NCBI GenBank assembly: GCA_024235735.1
Contig: JACKLU010000001.1
Location: 505,837-569,836 of the forward strand
Direction of reading: 5' to 3'
From: Burkholderiales bacterium
GTDB lineage: Bacteria; Pseudomonadota; Gammaproteobacteria; Burkholderiales; Nitrosomonadaceae
Length of the DNA: 64,000 bases
Made by a program: the position numbers and the translations under genes
Shown: positions 8,710-17,221 of the stretch, piece by piece
Layout of the letters: each line of letters starts with the position of its first letter
Position numbering within the stretch: position 1 is the stretch's first letter
Notes under the pieces: generated by a model
The model's input: the letters and a program-made list of their open reading frames with translations, nothing else
What the model was told of the DNA's origin: nothing
Database searches by the model: none

Positions 8710-10197
8710 CTAAATTTGTATTTGGAATGACAATTTAAAAACATTGACCTTTTCCCCAAAGGCATCCGGCGCGTAGTTCAAACCTTTCGTAAACAGGTCG
8801 CCATATTGATAATAGGCGGAAACCCGGGCATTGAAGCCATCAATAATATAATTCACCCCCCCTTCAATCTCTTCGCGGTTACTGCTGTTATCCGGCTGTA
8901 CGCTGGTAAATCTGCCGTATGGCTGAAATTGACCAATTCCAATTCTGGTCGGAATTAAATAAAGTCCGGTAACCGTCCAGGACTGTCCATCAAAAATGCA
9001 GAAACAACCCTCGTTTAAAAATGCGGCCCTGTTATAGTCTGCATAAAATTTCTTATACTCACCATTAAACGTAAGAACACCCAGATTATCAGGGAGCACT
9101 TTCTCGAATACTGCGTCCGTCACCCAACCAAAAAAATCGCTGCTGTGCTGAAGTGAACCAGCGCCATTCTTTTGATAGGAAAAACCGAATGCAAGCGCGA
9201 GAATATCACCGGCTTTACCGTAGTAAGTTTGGCTTGTGTAATAGCCGGGATTTTGCTCGGGATTTAAAAAGTTGTAAGTCAGGCGACCCGCCCACATGAC
9301 ATTGTCTGTCTGATTGGGGCCAATATTATTTTTGGAGCTCAATCCCCGGTAAATACCACCCGCATAGCTCAGCGTGCCTGGGACAAAGCCGGGCTCCAGA
9401 CTACCCCAGAAGGTAGCGCCGTCATCACGACCGTAACGGCCGGCTCCACCTGCGCCGAAATGCGTACTGAAGTCACTGGAGAAAAAAGGCGTTTTAAAAG
9501 GATCATGCGTCGCCTGGAAGAAGGGACCGCTCAATTCGCCACGTTCTGTCGGGACCAGCATACGCCCCCCCCAGATATTGAAATAACGGTTATATTCAAA
9601 CTTGCCAACCGCATCCAGTACTGTGAAAAGGATTTTTGGATTGTCACCTTTATCGGTGTTGTTACACCAGAAACATTCCGTATTGAATTCAAACTTGATA
9701 TAGCGATGGATCTGACCATTCACATAGATACGGGCATTGTCATTGCTGTACCGATCTCGATAATTGTTTTGAGCATTTTGCGCCCACACACCGGAACCTC
9801 GATAACCGGCGCCAATAGTCAGCCAACGGTAATCATCATATTCCATTCGGAATTTATATTTGTCAAATCCGACTTTTACATCACCTATCCGAGTATGATT
9901 GTTCTGAAAATTATTACCATTCAACCACCAATTCTGCTTTTCCCTGTCGCCTACGCCGCCTGTTTCGTCATGGCCCGGCGTGGCTTTAAAGCCATTATTA
10001 CCGGAAGCTTCGGCATAAACAAATGGTGAACAAACCGCTCCCGTAAATATTACTACCGTGGATAAAACTAGACTTCCAAGCAATTCCTTATAATGCTTTA
10101 ACAAGCCGCCAAGATACTGCTGCCGCCATTGCTCTCTCTTCGACCAGCACTTGTTAATACCGGACGCCGGGGACATCCGTAAAAAAATAAACTTCAT
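8710..10197 (-). CDS. outer-membrane beta-barrel protein, candidate porin for urea or amides
   Basis: The 495-residue protein begins with an extended leader (about 40 residues before the hydrophobic core) and a likely cleavage site VYA-EAS near residue 62. GGGAG lies seven bases before ATG 10197. The mature part is rich in Tyr, Gly, Asn and Asp with alternating aromatic strands and ends in FKLSFQIQI, typical of a barrel ending for outer-membrane insertion. Two cysteine pairs (CFWC and CFC) are unusual for a porin. The family is not certain. Its place as first gene of the urease operon suggests a channel for urea or related small amides (inference). Confidence 0.7.
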   Translation of the reverse strand: MKFIFLRMSPASGINKCWSKREQWRQQYLGGLLKHYKELLGSLVLSTVVIFTGAVCSPFVYAEASGNNGFKATPGHDETGGVGDREKQNWWLNGNNFQNNHTRIGDVKVGFDKYKFRMEYDDYRWLTIGAGYRGSGVWAQNAQNNYRDRYSNDNARIYVNGQIHRYIKFEFNTECFWCNNTDKGDNPKILFTVLDAVGKFEYNRYFNIWGGRMLVPTERGELSGPFFQATHDPFKTPFFSSDFSTHFGAGGAGRYGRDDGATFWGSLEPGFVPGTLSYAGGIYRGLSSKNNIGPNQTDNVMWAGRLTYNFLNPEQNPGYYTSQTYYGKAGDILALAFGFSYQKNGAGSLQHSSDFFGWVTDAVFEKVLPDNLGVLTFNGEYKKFYADYNRAAFLNEGCFCIFDGQSWTVTGLYLIPTRIGIGQFQPYGRFTSVQPDNSSNREEIEGGVNYIIDGFNARVSAYYQYGDLFTKGLNYAPDAFGEKVNVFKLSFQIQI

Positions 10198-10835
10198 TCG
10201 CTATCTCCCTTTCCATAACAACAGATAACTCGCAGTAAGTTGATCATTTGAATAAATCAAACCAGTCACATTCAAGTAAACTTTTTGCCTTGCACAACAA
10301 TCAAACTGAACATTTCTCTATAGCTACAATTCTCTTACAAATCGGCCACTATTAATACAGCATACTCGGCAGCTGAAAATATTAAGTCAACTAGCAATCT
10401 TCTGTCATTAGGGAATCTTTTGTTTTCTGCTCAGGAAAATCATGATTTCCAGTTCAGGAAAATCGTGATTTTTTAATCAGGGAAACCTTTATTTTTTTCT
10501 AAGGTAAAGTATTAGACACCACCTTCAATGTCAAATAAATACTGACGATTCAGCTGAAATATTCCAATCCTGAAAATTTGAAAGATAAAAAAATCAAATT
10601 TATAGACACTTGAGGTGCTATCCGAAAGTATTGACAGTTTTATATGAGTTGAAGTCTACTAGCACCGGATTTAGTAATCTGATACCAGAGAATGTCACAT
10701 GTCAGCACAGCATCCTTCAGGTTTCCAAACAGAGAAAACCAGAACAGGTGTGTATGTATCATCTATCAACGTCATCAGGGATTTCAAGCAGAAATCATTA
10801 AATATTTTCAATAAATCGAAGAGGATCTGCTCAAT
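10198..10835. promoter_or_regulatory. divergent control region between the urease operon and the usp-ureE-ABC operon
   Basis: This 638-bp AT-rich spacer separates the minus-strand urease operon from the plus-strand usp and ureE genes. I see no supported gene; the 63-residue frame at 10610-10801 has no ribosome site and looks random. The spacer carries an array of palindromic repeats (listed separately) and is likely to hold both promoters. Confidence 0.6.
10431..10494. repeat. 23-bp-spaced palindromic repeats in the divergent spacer
   Basis: TCAGGAAAATCATGATTT (10431-10448) recurs as TCAGGAAAATCGTGATTT (10454-10471), with a weaker third copy at 10477-10494. The core AAATCATGATTT at 10437-10448 is a perfect palindrome and the second copy (10460-10471) differs by one base. 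The 23-bp spacing is about two helical turns, which fits adjacent operator sites on one DNA face. Confidence 0.5.
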
Positions 10836-11285
10836 ATGGATTCTAAAAAACTATTAGTTACTACGGATTTCTCCGATGCGTCATTTGCCGCAGTTGCTCA
10901 TGCAGCAAAAGCGGAAGAAAATCAAATTACGCTTTTAAGTATTCTTCAAACTGGCGATGTACCACCCGGTTTGTTACAACAAATGCCCAATCCGGGTGCT
11001 ATCCAGGAATATCGCGAGAAAGTTTTAGAACAAACGCGAGACAAGCTCAACGCTGTCGCCAGTCAGTATTTTACCAATGCGAATGTTCATACCGATGTTG
11101 TTGTATGCGAAGAAGATGTTGCAGCTGAAATATGCAAATATGCTGAAAATAATGCTATCGATACCATCGTCATGTCTGGCCAGGGTAGAGGTGCGCTGGG
11201 TAGCTTTTTTATTGGCAGTACTGTACAAAAAGTTTTAAGAATGACCAGAATTCCGGTTCTGGTCATTCCAAAAACGACTGGATGA
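10836..11285 (+). CDS. universal stress protein (UspA family)
   Basis: Single-domain UspA protein of 149 residues with the ATP-binding pattern near the C-terminus (GQGRGALGSFFIGSTVQKV), so it is probably of the nucleotide-binding subclass. GAAGAGG lies before ATG 10836. It is 110 bp upstream of ureE and could be co-transcribed. Its role in stress survival is known for the family but not its specific trigger. A perfect 12-bp inverted repeat lies inside its 3' end (11239-11268). Confidence 0.92.
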   Translation: MDSKKLLVTTDFSDASFAAVAHAAKAEENQITLLSILQTGDVPPGLLQQMPNPGAIQEYREKVLEQTRDKLNAVASQYFTNANVHTDVVVCEEDVAAEICKYAENNAIDTIVMSGQGRGALGSFFIGSTVQKVLRMTRIPVLVIPKTTG

Positions 11286-11395
11286 TGAAATAAAATAAAC
11301 AGCCTGTTCAAGCTCGAAAAGTATCTTTCAGCAAAAAAACAATATTCGGGCAAAATAAAAAATAGTTATCCACAGAATCAGATAAAGGAATATCA

Positions 11396-11947
11396 ATGCT
11401 TATATTGAATGCGAAAGTATCGCACACCGGCCCAATCTACGCGCAATTGGTTCTACCCTATGAGTTGCGTGTTAACAGCCGTCTGCGAACTGCATTGGCC
11501 TCAGGCGAGGAAGTCGCCATTCTTACGCAACGTGGCACAGTTTTGCGTCATAACGACTTGCTGAGCAGTGACGACGGCAAAATCGTTCAAATTATATCCG
11601 CTGATGAACCGACTTATCGTATTACATGCAATTCGGCACATGACCTGCTGCGCTGTGCTTTTCATTTAGGCAATCGTCATACCGTTACGCAGGTAGCGGA
11701 TGGTTATCTGCGAATTTATCAGGATAGTGTACTGAAGGAAATGCTCGAAGGACTCGGCGCAACAGTCATTGAAGAAACAGCGCAATTCGAACCGGAGTCA
11801 GGTGCCTACAGTACAGGCGAACATCATCACGACGGACACGCTCATGACCATGATCATGGTCACCATCATGGTCATAGTCACGGTCCGTTAGCACCGATTC
11901 CAACACGCCAGAAGATTCACCGCGCAACCGACGCTCAATCGTCCTGA
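11396..11947 (+). CDS. ureE: urease accessory nickel metallochaperone UreE
   Basis: UreE carries nickel to the urease activation complex. The N-terminal peptide-binding domain and the C-terminal metal domain are seen, with the conserved His in AFHLGNRHT (90 and 95). Residues 143-163 form a very His-rich tail (about thirteen His within some twenty residues), a nickel-storage feature. AAGGA precedes ATG 11396. It lies outside the urease operon, on the opposite strand, 18 bp ahead of a metal ABC transporter, unlike the usual ureABCEFG order. Confidence 0.93.
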   Translation: MLILNAKVSHTGPIYAQLVLPYELRVNSRLRTALASGEEVAILTQRGTVLRHNDLLSSDDGKIVQIISADEPTYRITCNSAHDLLRCAFHLGNRHTVTQVADGYLRIYQDSVLKEMLEGLGATVIEETAQFEPESGAYSTGEHHHDGHAHDHDHGHHHGHSHGPLAPIPTRQKIHRATDAQSS

Positions 11948-11964
11948 GGCACTCGACACACCCC

Positions 11965-12927
11965 ATGAATAAGCCATTACTGCGTCAGCTGATCTTTATT
12001 ACAGCACTGTGCCTGTTTCTGAATCCAGCACAAGCCGGAAAGACGAACAAAAAACCGCATGTTGTCACCACTGTACCGCCAATCACCAATATTGTAGAAA
12101 ACGTGGGCGGTTCATTGATTACGGTAACCGGCATTGTTCCGAATGGAATGGATTCGCACACATTCGAACCTGTTCCGACGGATGCAAAAACGCTGGCTGA
12201 CGCGGATATCATCATTGTAAACGGCTTGAATCTCGAGGTGCCGACAATCAAGCTGGCCGAGAAGGTAAAAAAAACCGACACACCAATTGTGCAACTGGCA
12301 AACGAAACATTGCCCGAGGAAGAGTGGCAATATGATTTCAGTTTTCCTAAGGAACATGGCAATCCAAACCCGCACCTTTGGCCCAATATTGCACTGACAA
12401 TACGCTATGCGGAACTCATTCGCGACCGGTTGGCTGAATATGATCCCCATCAAGCGGACTTATATGCAGCCAATGCTTCGACGTATATCACCAAACTCAC
12501 TCGCCTTGATAAAGCGATTTTTGCGTGTGTCGAAACCATTCCTGAAAATAATCGCAAGCTGGTGACTTATCATGACTCGTTTGCCTATTTTGCACCACGC
12601 TATGGAATGGAAGTTATCGCGGCTATACAGCCGGCAAGTTTCACTGAACCCGGCCCGCGTGATATTGTTCATATCATTGAGCAAATTAAACGTGAAAAAA
12701 TTCTGGCGATTTTTGGATCGGAAGTCTTTCCCAGCAAAATCATGGAACAAATCGCCCGTGAGTCAGGCGCCGCCTTTATAGATGAGCTCTCAGATGATGA
12801 ATTGCCTGAAAAACCCAACCATTCATTTATCGGCATGATGGTTAACAATATCAAAATTATTACTGAGGCATTAGGCGGCAATCCAGCCTGTGCCAGTCAT
12901 ATCGATACCAGTAACCTGATTGATTAG
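11965..12927 (+). CDS. metal ABC transporter substrate-binding protein (cluster A-I, ZnuA/PsaA-like)
   Basis: Periplasmic metal-binding protein with a signal peptide ending near PAQA (about 24). Likely metal ligands are H65 (DSHTFEP), H137 (NPHLWPN), H203 (TYHDSF) and an acidic residue near 273-277 (DELSDD). Three His plus one acid resembles zinc binders more than manganese binders. It follows ureE by 18 bp, so nickel is a possible substrate; this cannot be settled from sequence alone. The ATPase and permease genes follow directly. Confidence 0.88.
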   Translation: MNKPLLRQLIFITALCLFLNPAQAGKTNKKPHVVTTVPPITNIVENVGGSLITVTGIVPNGMDSHTFEPVPTDAKTLADADIIIVNGLNLEVPTIKLAEKVKKTDTPIVQLANETLPEEEWQYDFSFPKEHGNPNPHLWPNIALTIRYAELIRDRLAEYDPHQADLYAANASTYITKLTRLDKAIFACVETIPENNRKLVTYHDSFAYFAPRYGMEVIAAIQPASFTEPGPRDIVHIIEQIKREKILAIFGSEVFPSKIMEQIARESGAAFIDELSDDELPEKPNHSFIGMMVNNIKIITEALGGNPACASHIDTSNLID

Positions 12928-12935
12928 TTCGCAGG

Positions 12936-13721
12936 ATGAACCCTGCCATTCAACTGATTGATGTAACCACCAGTTATGAAAATAATGTTGTTTTCACGCG
13001 TTTATCGCTTCAGATAGAAGTGGGCCAATTCGTCGGCATCGTCGGCCCGACTGGTTGCGGAAAAACAACATTGCTTAAAACGATTCTTGGCGCACAAAAA
13101 GTGTTTTGTGGGCAGGTACTGTTGAACGGCCAGCCGGTTGATCGAACTCATAACAAAAAAATCGGCTATATCCCACAACTGGAAAGTGTTGACTGGAGTT
13201 TTCCGGTTACCGTTGGAGATGTGATTATGATGGGTCTCTATACCGGCAAACGCCTCTTGCCATGGCAAAGCAGAGAGGAACGCGAGCGTGTTGAGGACCT
13301 GGCCGGAAAATTAGGAATTTACAACTGCCTGCGCCAGCATATCGCGCATACATCCGGCGGACAACGTCAGCGCGCGTTTCTTGCGCGTGCTTTAATTAGC
13401 AACCCGAGTCTTCTGGTGCTTGACGAACCAACTTCCGGCGTGGATATTAAAACACAGCACGAGGTTCTCCATTTGCTGGGTGATATTAACAGCCAAGGCA
13501 TGACCATCGTATTGACAACACATGATTTAAATGCTGTCGCCTCTCATCTGCCTTGGGTCATTTGTTTTAACAACGGCATCGTTGCCGAAGGCAGGCCGCG
13601 TGATATTTTTACCAACGCCATTCTCACCGAAACCTATGGCAGTGACATTATCATTATTAAACACGGGGACTACCATCTGATCGCCAACAGCACGCCTTTA
13701 AAGTTCAAGCACAATACGTAA
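12936..13721 (+). CDS. metal ABC transporter ATP-binding protein
   Basis: ABC ATPase of 261 residues that powers the metal importer. Walker A GPTGCGKTT, signature SGGQRQR, Walker B LLVLDEPTSG and switch His TTHD are all intact. It starts 9 bp after the binding-protein stop and ends 9 bp before the permease, so the three genes form one transcript. Confidence 0.92.
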   Translation: MNPAIQLIDVTTSYENNVVFTRLSLQIEVGQFVGIVGPTGCGKTTLLKTILGAQKVFCGQVLLNGQPVDRTHNKKIGYIPQLESVDWSFPVTVGDVIMMGLYTGKRLLPWQSREERERVEDLAGKLGIYNCLRQHIAHTSGGQRQRAFLARALISNPSLLVLDEPTSGVDIKTQHEVLHLLGDINSQGMTIVLTTHDLNAVASHLPWVICFNNGIVAEGRPRDIFTNAILTETYGSDIIIIKHGDYHLIANSTPLKFKHNT

Positions 13722-13729
13722 CGCCAGCA

Positions 13730-14650
13730 ATGCAAATTATTCTGGAACCGCTTCATTATGAATTTTTCCGGCATGGTTTAATTGCTGCCATTCTCGTCGG
13801 TGCTTTGTGTGGATTGATCGGAGTCCATGTAGTGCTGCGTGGCATGAGCTATGTCGGACATGGTTTGTCTCATGCTGCATTTGGCGGCGCTGTCATTGGA
13901 TTCGTGCTCAACTTCAATTTTTACATTGGCGCCGGCATCATGGGGCTACTTGCCGCACTATTGATTAATCAACTGACAAAAAACAAAAAAATTAAATCAG
14001 ATGCTGCTATCGGCATTGTCACAACCGCCATTTTCGCGCTTGGCGTGGCGGTCATCAGCCAGCAACGAAATTTAAACAGAAGTCTCGAATCCGCATTATT
14101 TGGCAATATCCTGGGCATAACGAACACCGATTTATTGATCATTGGAGTGGTTACAGCGATCACAATGAGCATCATGTTTCTGTCATACCGATCGTTGCTG
14201 TTTGCAACTTTTGATCAGGAAACGGCGCAAATTTTCGGTCTAAAAACGGAAGTCTTGCAGTTATTATTTGCAGTACTGCTCACACTGTCCGTCATAGTCG
14301 CCATGAACATCGTTGGTGTAACGATGATCGCAGCAGCATTAATTATGCCCGCAATGACGGCGCGTATGATGACCGATCGTTTCAGTCTGATGCAGTTATA
14401 TTCTATTGCAATCGGTATCGTGATTGGTGCCGGCGGCATGTATCTAAGTTATTTTTTTAATGTTGCCTCTGGCGCCACAATCGTTTTGTTCGGTGCTGTC
14501 ATATTTTGCCTTTCTGTAATGATCAGACATATTCGGGAAAAAATCACTTTGCAAGCAAATTTACATCGCCACGGCAACCTGATTCATTCTCATCCGATCA
14601 ACAACAAAAATCACAATCACACCAATGAGATTAAAAATGAAAGCAAGTAA
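13730..14650 (+). CDS. metal ABC transporter permease with His-rich tail
   Basis: ZnuB/MntB-like integral membrane protein of 306 residues, eight or so membrane segments, with the family motifs HGLSHAAFGGAVIGF and the conserved GVTMIAAALIMPAM. The last 30 residues are cytoplasmic-looking and rich in His and Asn (including HRHGNLIHSH and NHNH), which many permeases of this family lack. The tail may bind metal like the tail of the neighbouring UreE. Confidence 0.9.
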   Translation: MQIILEPLHYEFFRHGLIAAILVGALCGLIGVHVVLRGMSYVGHGLSHAAFGGAVIGFVLNFNFYIGAGIMGLLAALLINQLTKNKKIKSDAAIGIVTTAIFALGVAVISQQRNLNRSLESALFGNILGITNTDLLIIGVVTAITMSIMFLSYRSLLFATFDQETAQIFGLKTEVLQLLFAVLLTLSVIVAMNIVGVTMIAAALIMPAMTARMMTDRFSLMQLYSIAIGIVIGAGGMYLSYFFNVASGATIVLFGAVIFCLSVMIRHIREKITLQANLHRHGNLIHSHPINNKNHNHTNEIKNESK

Positions 14651-14702
14651 ACAAATTGTCAAACCATAAACACTACAATCCACAGCCATTACGCTAATGA
14701 AT

Positions 14703-15359
14703 CTATTGCTGCCCACTGACCCATCGCGTTGCATAACGAATCAATTCAGTACTGTCTTTCAAATTCAATTTGGAACGAATATTTGAACGATGCGTCTCAA
14801 TTGTTTTTACGCTTCGCTGAAGTAATCTGGCAATTTCCTGACTGTTGTGCCCCTGACCTATTAAATTCAGCACGCCTAATTCACTCGGTGTTAACGTATT
14901 GATCAACTGTTCAGTGTCAGAGCGCTTTATTGTTATTTTATTCAATAGCTTCACATACATTTTCTTGCTCAGAAAAATGTTGCCCTTGAGCACCTCACGA
15001 ATAGCTTTAACCAACACTTCTCCGGACTCCTGCTTCATGACGTAGCCACGTGCTCCCGCCTGCAAGGCGCGCTCAGCATAAATTTCTTCGTCATTCATGG
15101 AAACAAAAAGTACGGGCAGTGCAGGATACAATGATTGTATGTCTTTTATTATCTCAAAACCCGACACTGTTCTGAAGGTTACAGCTAACAACACGATATC
15201 CACATGACTGTTTTGTTTTAATGCTGCCATCGCCTCACAACCATCTTTAGCTTCAGCACATACTTTCATATCAGGCTCCACGTTGATGAGTATCGCGATG
15301 CTTTGCCGCATCATGGCATGACCGTCCACCAGCATTACTTGCGCTTTTGAGGTTGGCAT
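14703..15359 (-). CDS. NarL/LuxR response regulator with degenerate receiver domain
   Basis: The 218-residue protein has a receiver domain (about 1-125) and a LuxR helix-turn-helix (about 150-215, TIETHRSNIRSKLNL). It is a paralogue of the gene at 15785-16459. The phosphoacceptor Asp is replaced by Ala (DIVLLAV in place of DIVLLDI; codon GCT), and one acidic-pocket Asp is Gly (LVDGHAMMR in place of LVDDHAMMR). The switch Ser (FVSM) and Lys (VMKQ) remain. It therefore probably cannot be phosphorylated in the normal way. No histidine kinase is adjacent. Confidence 0.9.
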   Translation of the reverse strand: MPTSKAQVMLVDGHAMMRQSIAILINVEPDMKVCAEAKDGCEAMAALKQNSHVDIVLLAVTFRTVSGFEIIKDIQSLYPALPVLFVSMNDEEIYAERALQAGARGYVMKQESGEVLVKAIREVLKGNIFLSKKMYVKLLNKITIKRSDTEQLINTLTPSELGVLNLIGQGHNSQEIARLLQRSVKTIETHRSNIRSKLNLKDSTELIRYATRWVSGQQ

Positions 15360-15784
15360 AAATTAATCAATTATTAGTCTATTTATTCTAAATATACTCC
15401 AGCAATATCCGGTACAAGACGGCAGCAGCATGAGGAGGCAAACATAAATCAGGATTGGCCAGAATTATCTCCTTCAATACTAATTCCATCTGTATCCGAT
15501 GTCCATTTGACAGCGCCAGTTTGGACAAGCCTGAAAACTCACTGAACTGCTTTGTTAAGACAAAACCATATCCGGCAGCGATAATTCTCAGTTTTTATCC
15601 GCCTGTACGATAATCAATAACACCTGATTAGTAAAGAAAACTCATGGACTCCGGAAAAATCTTCAAAAAACATCCCGGACAAACAACAAGAAAACAGTAA
15701 ACGTCTTGGAAAAACTTGATTTTCCCATCGGCTGGATACGTGCCTGAATGAACCGGAATGATTTAGTCGATTAACGAAAAACTG
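15360..15784 (-). other. spacer between the two response-regulator genes with an orphan minus-strand frame
   Basis: No annotated family is recognised in this 425-bp spacer. A minus-strand frame runs from about 15600 down to a stop near 15392 with protein-like composition (for example HRIQMELVLKEIILANPDL), but it has no start codon or ribosome site and is preceded by an in-frame stop. It may be the tail of a lost gene. Confidence 0.4.
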
Positions 15785-16459
15785 CTAAGACATCGCTTTT
15801 CTCAGCTCAGCCAAATTCCATTGCGATGCATAACGAATCAAGTCAGCACCATCCCTTAAATTTAACTTGGTGCGAATATTAAATCGATGTGTTTCAATTG
15901 TATTAACACTCCGGTTTAGCAGTTTAGCAATTTCCTGACTGCTATGCCCGGCGCCGATCAAATGAAGAACTTCAAACTCACTGACAGTCAGTGTACTAAT
16001 TAATTGCTCGGGTTCAGTATATCCAGCTGAAATTTTTCTCAGCAGTTTGGCATGCATTCTTTTGCTCAGATAAATATTACCTTTTAGCACTTCGCGAATC
16101 GCAGTTAACAATACAGTACCTGTTTCCTGCTTTGAAACATACCCGCGTCCGCCAACCTGCAAGGCTCGTTCAGCATAAACTTCTTCATCATGCATTGAAA
16201 CAAAAAGTACAGGTAATGCCGGTTTCAGAAGATGCATACCCTTAATGACTTCGAAGCCAGGGATAGTTTTGAGTGTTATATCAAGCAGAACGATATCCAC
16301 GCGTCGTCCATTTTTTTTCAGCTGGGCTAAAGCTTCACCGCCGTCACCGGCTTCAGCACACACTTGCATGTCAGGTTCCTTGTTAACAAGTAATGTAATG
16401 CCATGACGCATCATAGCATGATCATCCACCAGCATTACTTGTGTTTTTTGATTTGACAT
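15785..16459 (-). CDS. NarL/LuxR response regulator, intact receiver
   Basis: Two-domain regulator of 224 residues: receiver (acidic pair in LVDDHAMMR, phosphoacceptor Asp in DIVLLDI, Ser in FVSM, Lys in VSKQ) and a C-terminal LuxR helix-turn-helix (SVNTIETHRFNIRTKLNL). It is closely related to the degenerate copy downstream. Its partner kinase is not in the window. The pair probably arose by tandem duplication. Confidence 0.93.
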   Translation of the reverse strand: MSNQKTQVMLVDDHAMMRHGITLLVNKEPDMQVCAEAGDGGEALAQLKKNGRRVDIVLLDITLKTIPGFEVIKGMHLLKPALPVLFVSMHDEEVYAERALQVGGRGYVSKQETGTVLLTAIREVLKGNIYLSKRMHAKLLRKISAGYTEPEQLISTLTVSEFEVLHLIGAGHSSQEIAKLLNRSVNTIETHRFNIRTKLNLRDGADLIRYASQWNLAELRKAMS

Positions 16460-17168
16460 ATCAAGTTATTCGAATTGAAGACAAAACATTGTGCTACTTT
16501 AGATCGGATGAAATCCCGCCGGGGTGGCCCTGCCTGAATCATCGTGTCGTATAATATCATCATCGCCCTTTTTACACTTTCAAAAAAATGAAACTGCTCG
16601 ATCCTTTGTTGCCATGATTACTTCTCGCTTTTGATTAAAAATCTGCCGACAACGGTGGGCTGAATCAAACCCGACTATACACCAAGGCATCTCAATTCAT
16701 GCCAACAAAGGTATCAAAGATATTAATAGTCAACTGGTTGCATAATCCACTCAGGTTGCGTTACTTTAAAGCGCTGATTTACGGATCAGAACCAATCGTA
16801 TTATTTTCTAATTCTGAGTGTTTTATCAAGCTACTTGCGCATGGGTTTAACGTACACTCACCCCGGGGAAGCTCTGAAACAACGTGGCAAAGATACCATG
16901 CCGGAATCTGGTCGAGGTTACGGAGTCTGGCAGATCATTCGTAACCCGTGCAGTATCCGATGAATGGAATCTTTGGAACTACAAAATCGGTATGGTCTTA
17001 TAAGAATGGAATTAACATTTTCCATTAACAGGCTATCGAAAATCGTATTCGAAGCAAGCAGTACAAAGCAGAAATCAACAAAAACGCAGGGATTATCCAT
17101 GTTAAATAAGCATTTCCAATCCGTGCCGGCACTGTCGAAGATTTCCTTAACGGTTTGTTAAAAATTTC
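16460..17168. other. non-coding or decayed spacer
   Basis: About 700 bp between a response-regulator gene and an amidohydrolase gene. Short frames on the plus strand (16699-16944 and 16964-17161) have no ribosome sites and no recognisable family. I see no RNA gene, terminal repeat or conserved motif. It may hold remnants of a lost gene. Confidence 0.4.
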
Positions 17169-17207
17169 CCGAAAGTTAAATACCGGATAACCGGCATCAA
17201 CTTTCGG
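17169..17207 (-). terminator. rho-independent terminator after the amidohydrolase gene
   Basis: CCGAAAGTT (17169-17177) pairs with AACTTTCGG (17199-17207) and the loop holds a second small CCGG pairing. On the minus strand the stem is followed by a short T-rich run. It lies 14 bp beyond the amidohydrolase stop. Confidence 0.55.
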
Positions 17208-17221
17208 TCGAGAGCCTATCG

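Noticed and set aside
10610..10801. 63-residue frame in the divergent urease spacer
   Set aside because: No ribosome site, no recognisable family, and it overlaps the likely promoter of the usp-ureE operon.
16699..17161. Two short plus-strand frames between response regulator and amidohydrolase
   Set aside because: They lack ribosome sites and recognisable motifs; composition is not coding-like.
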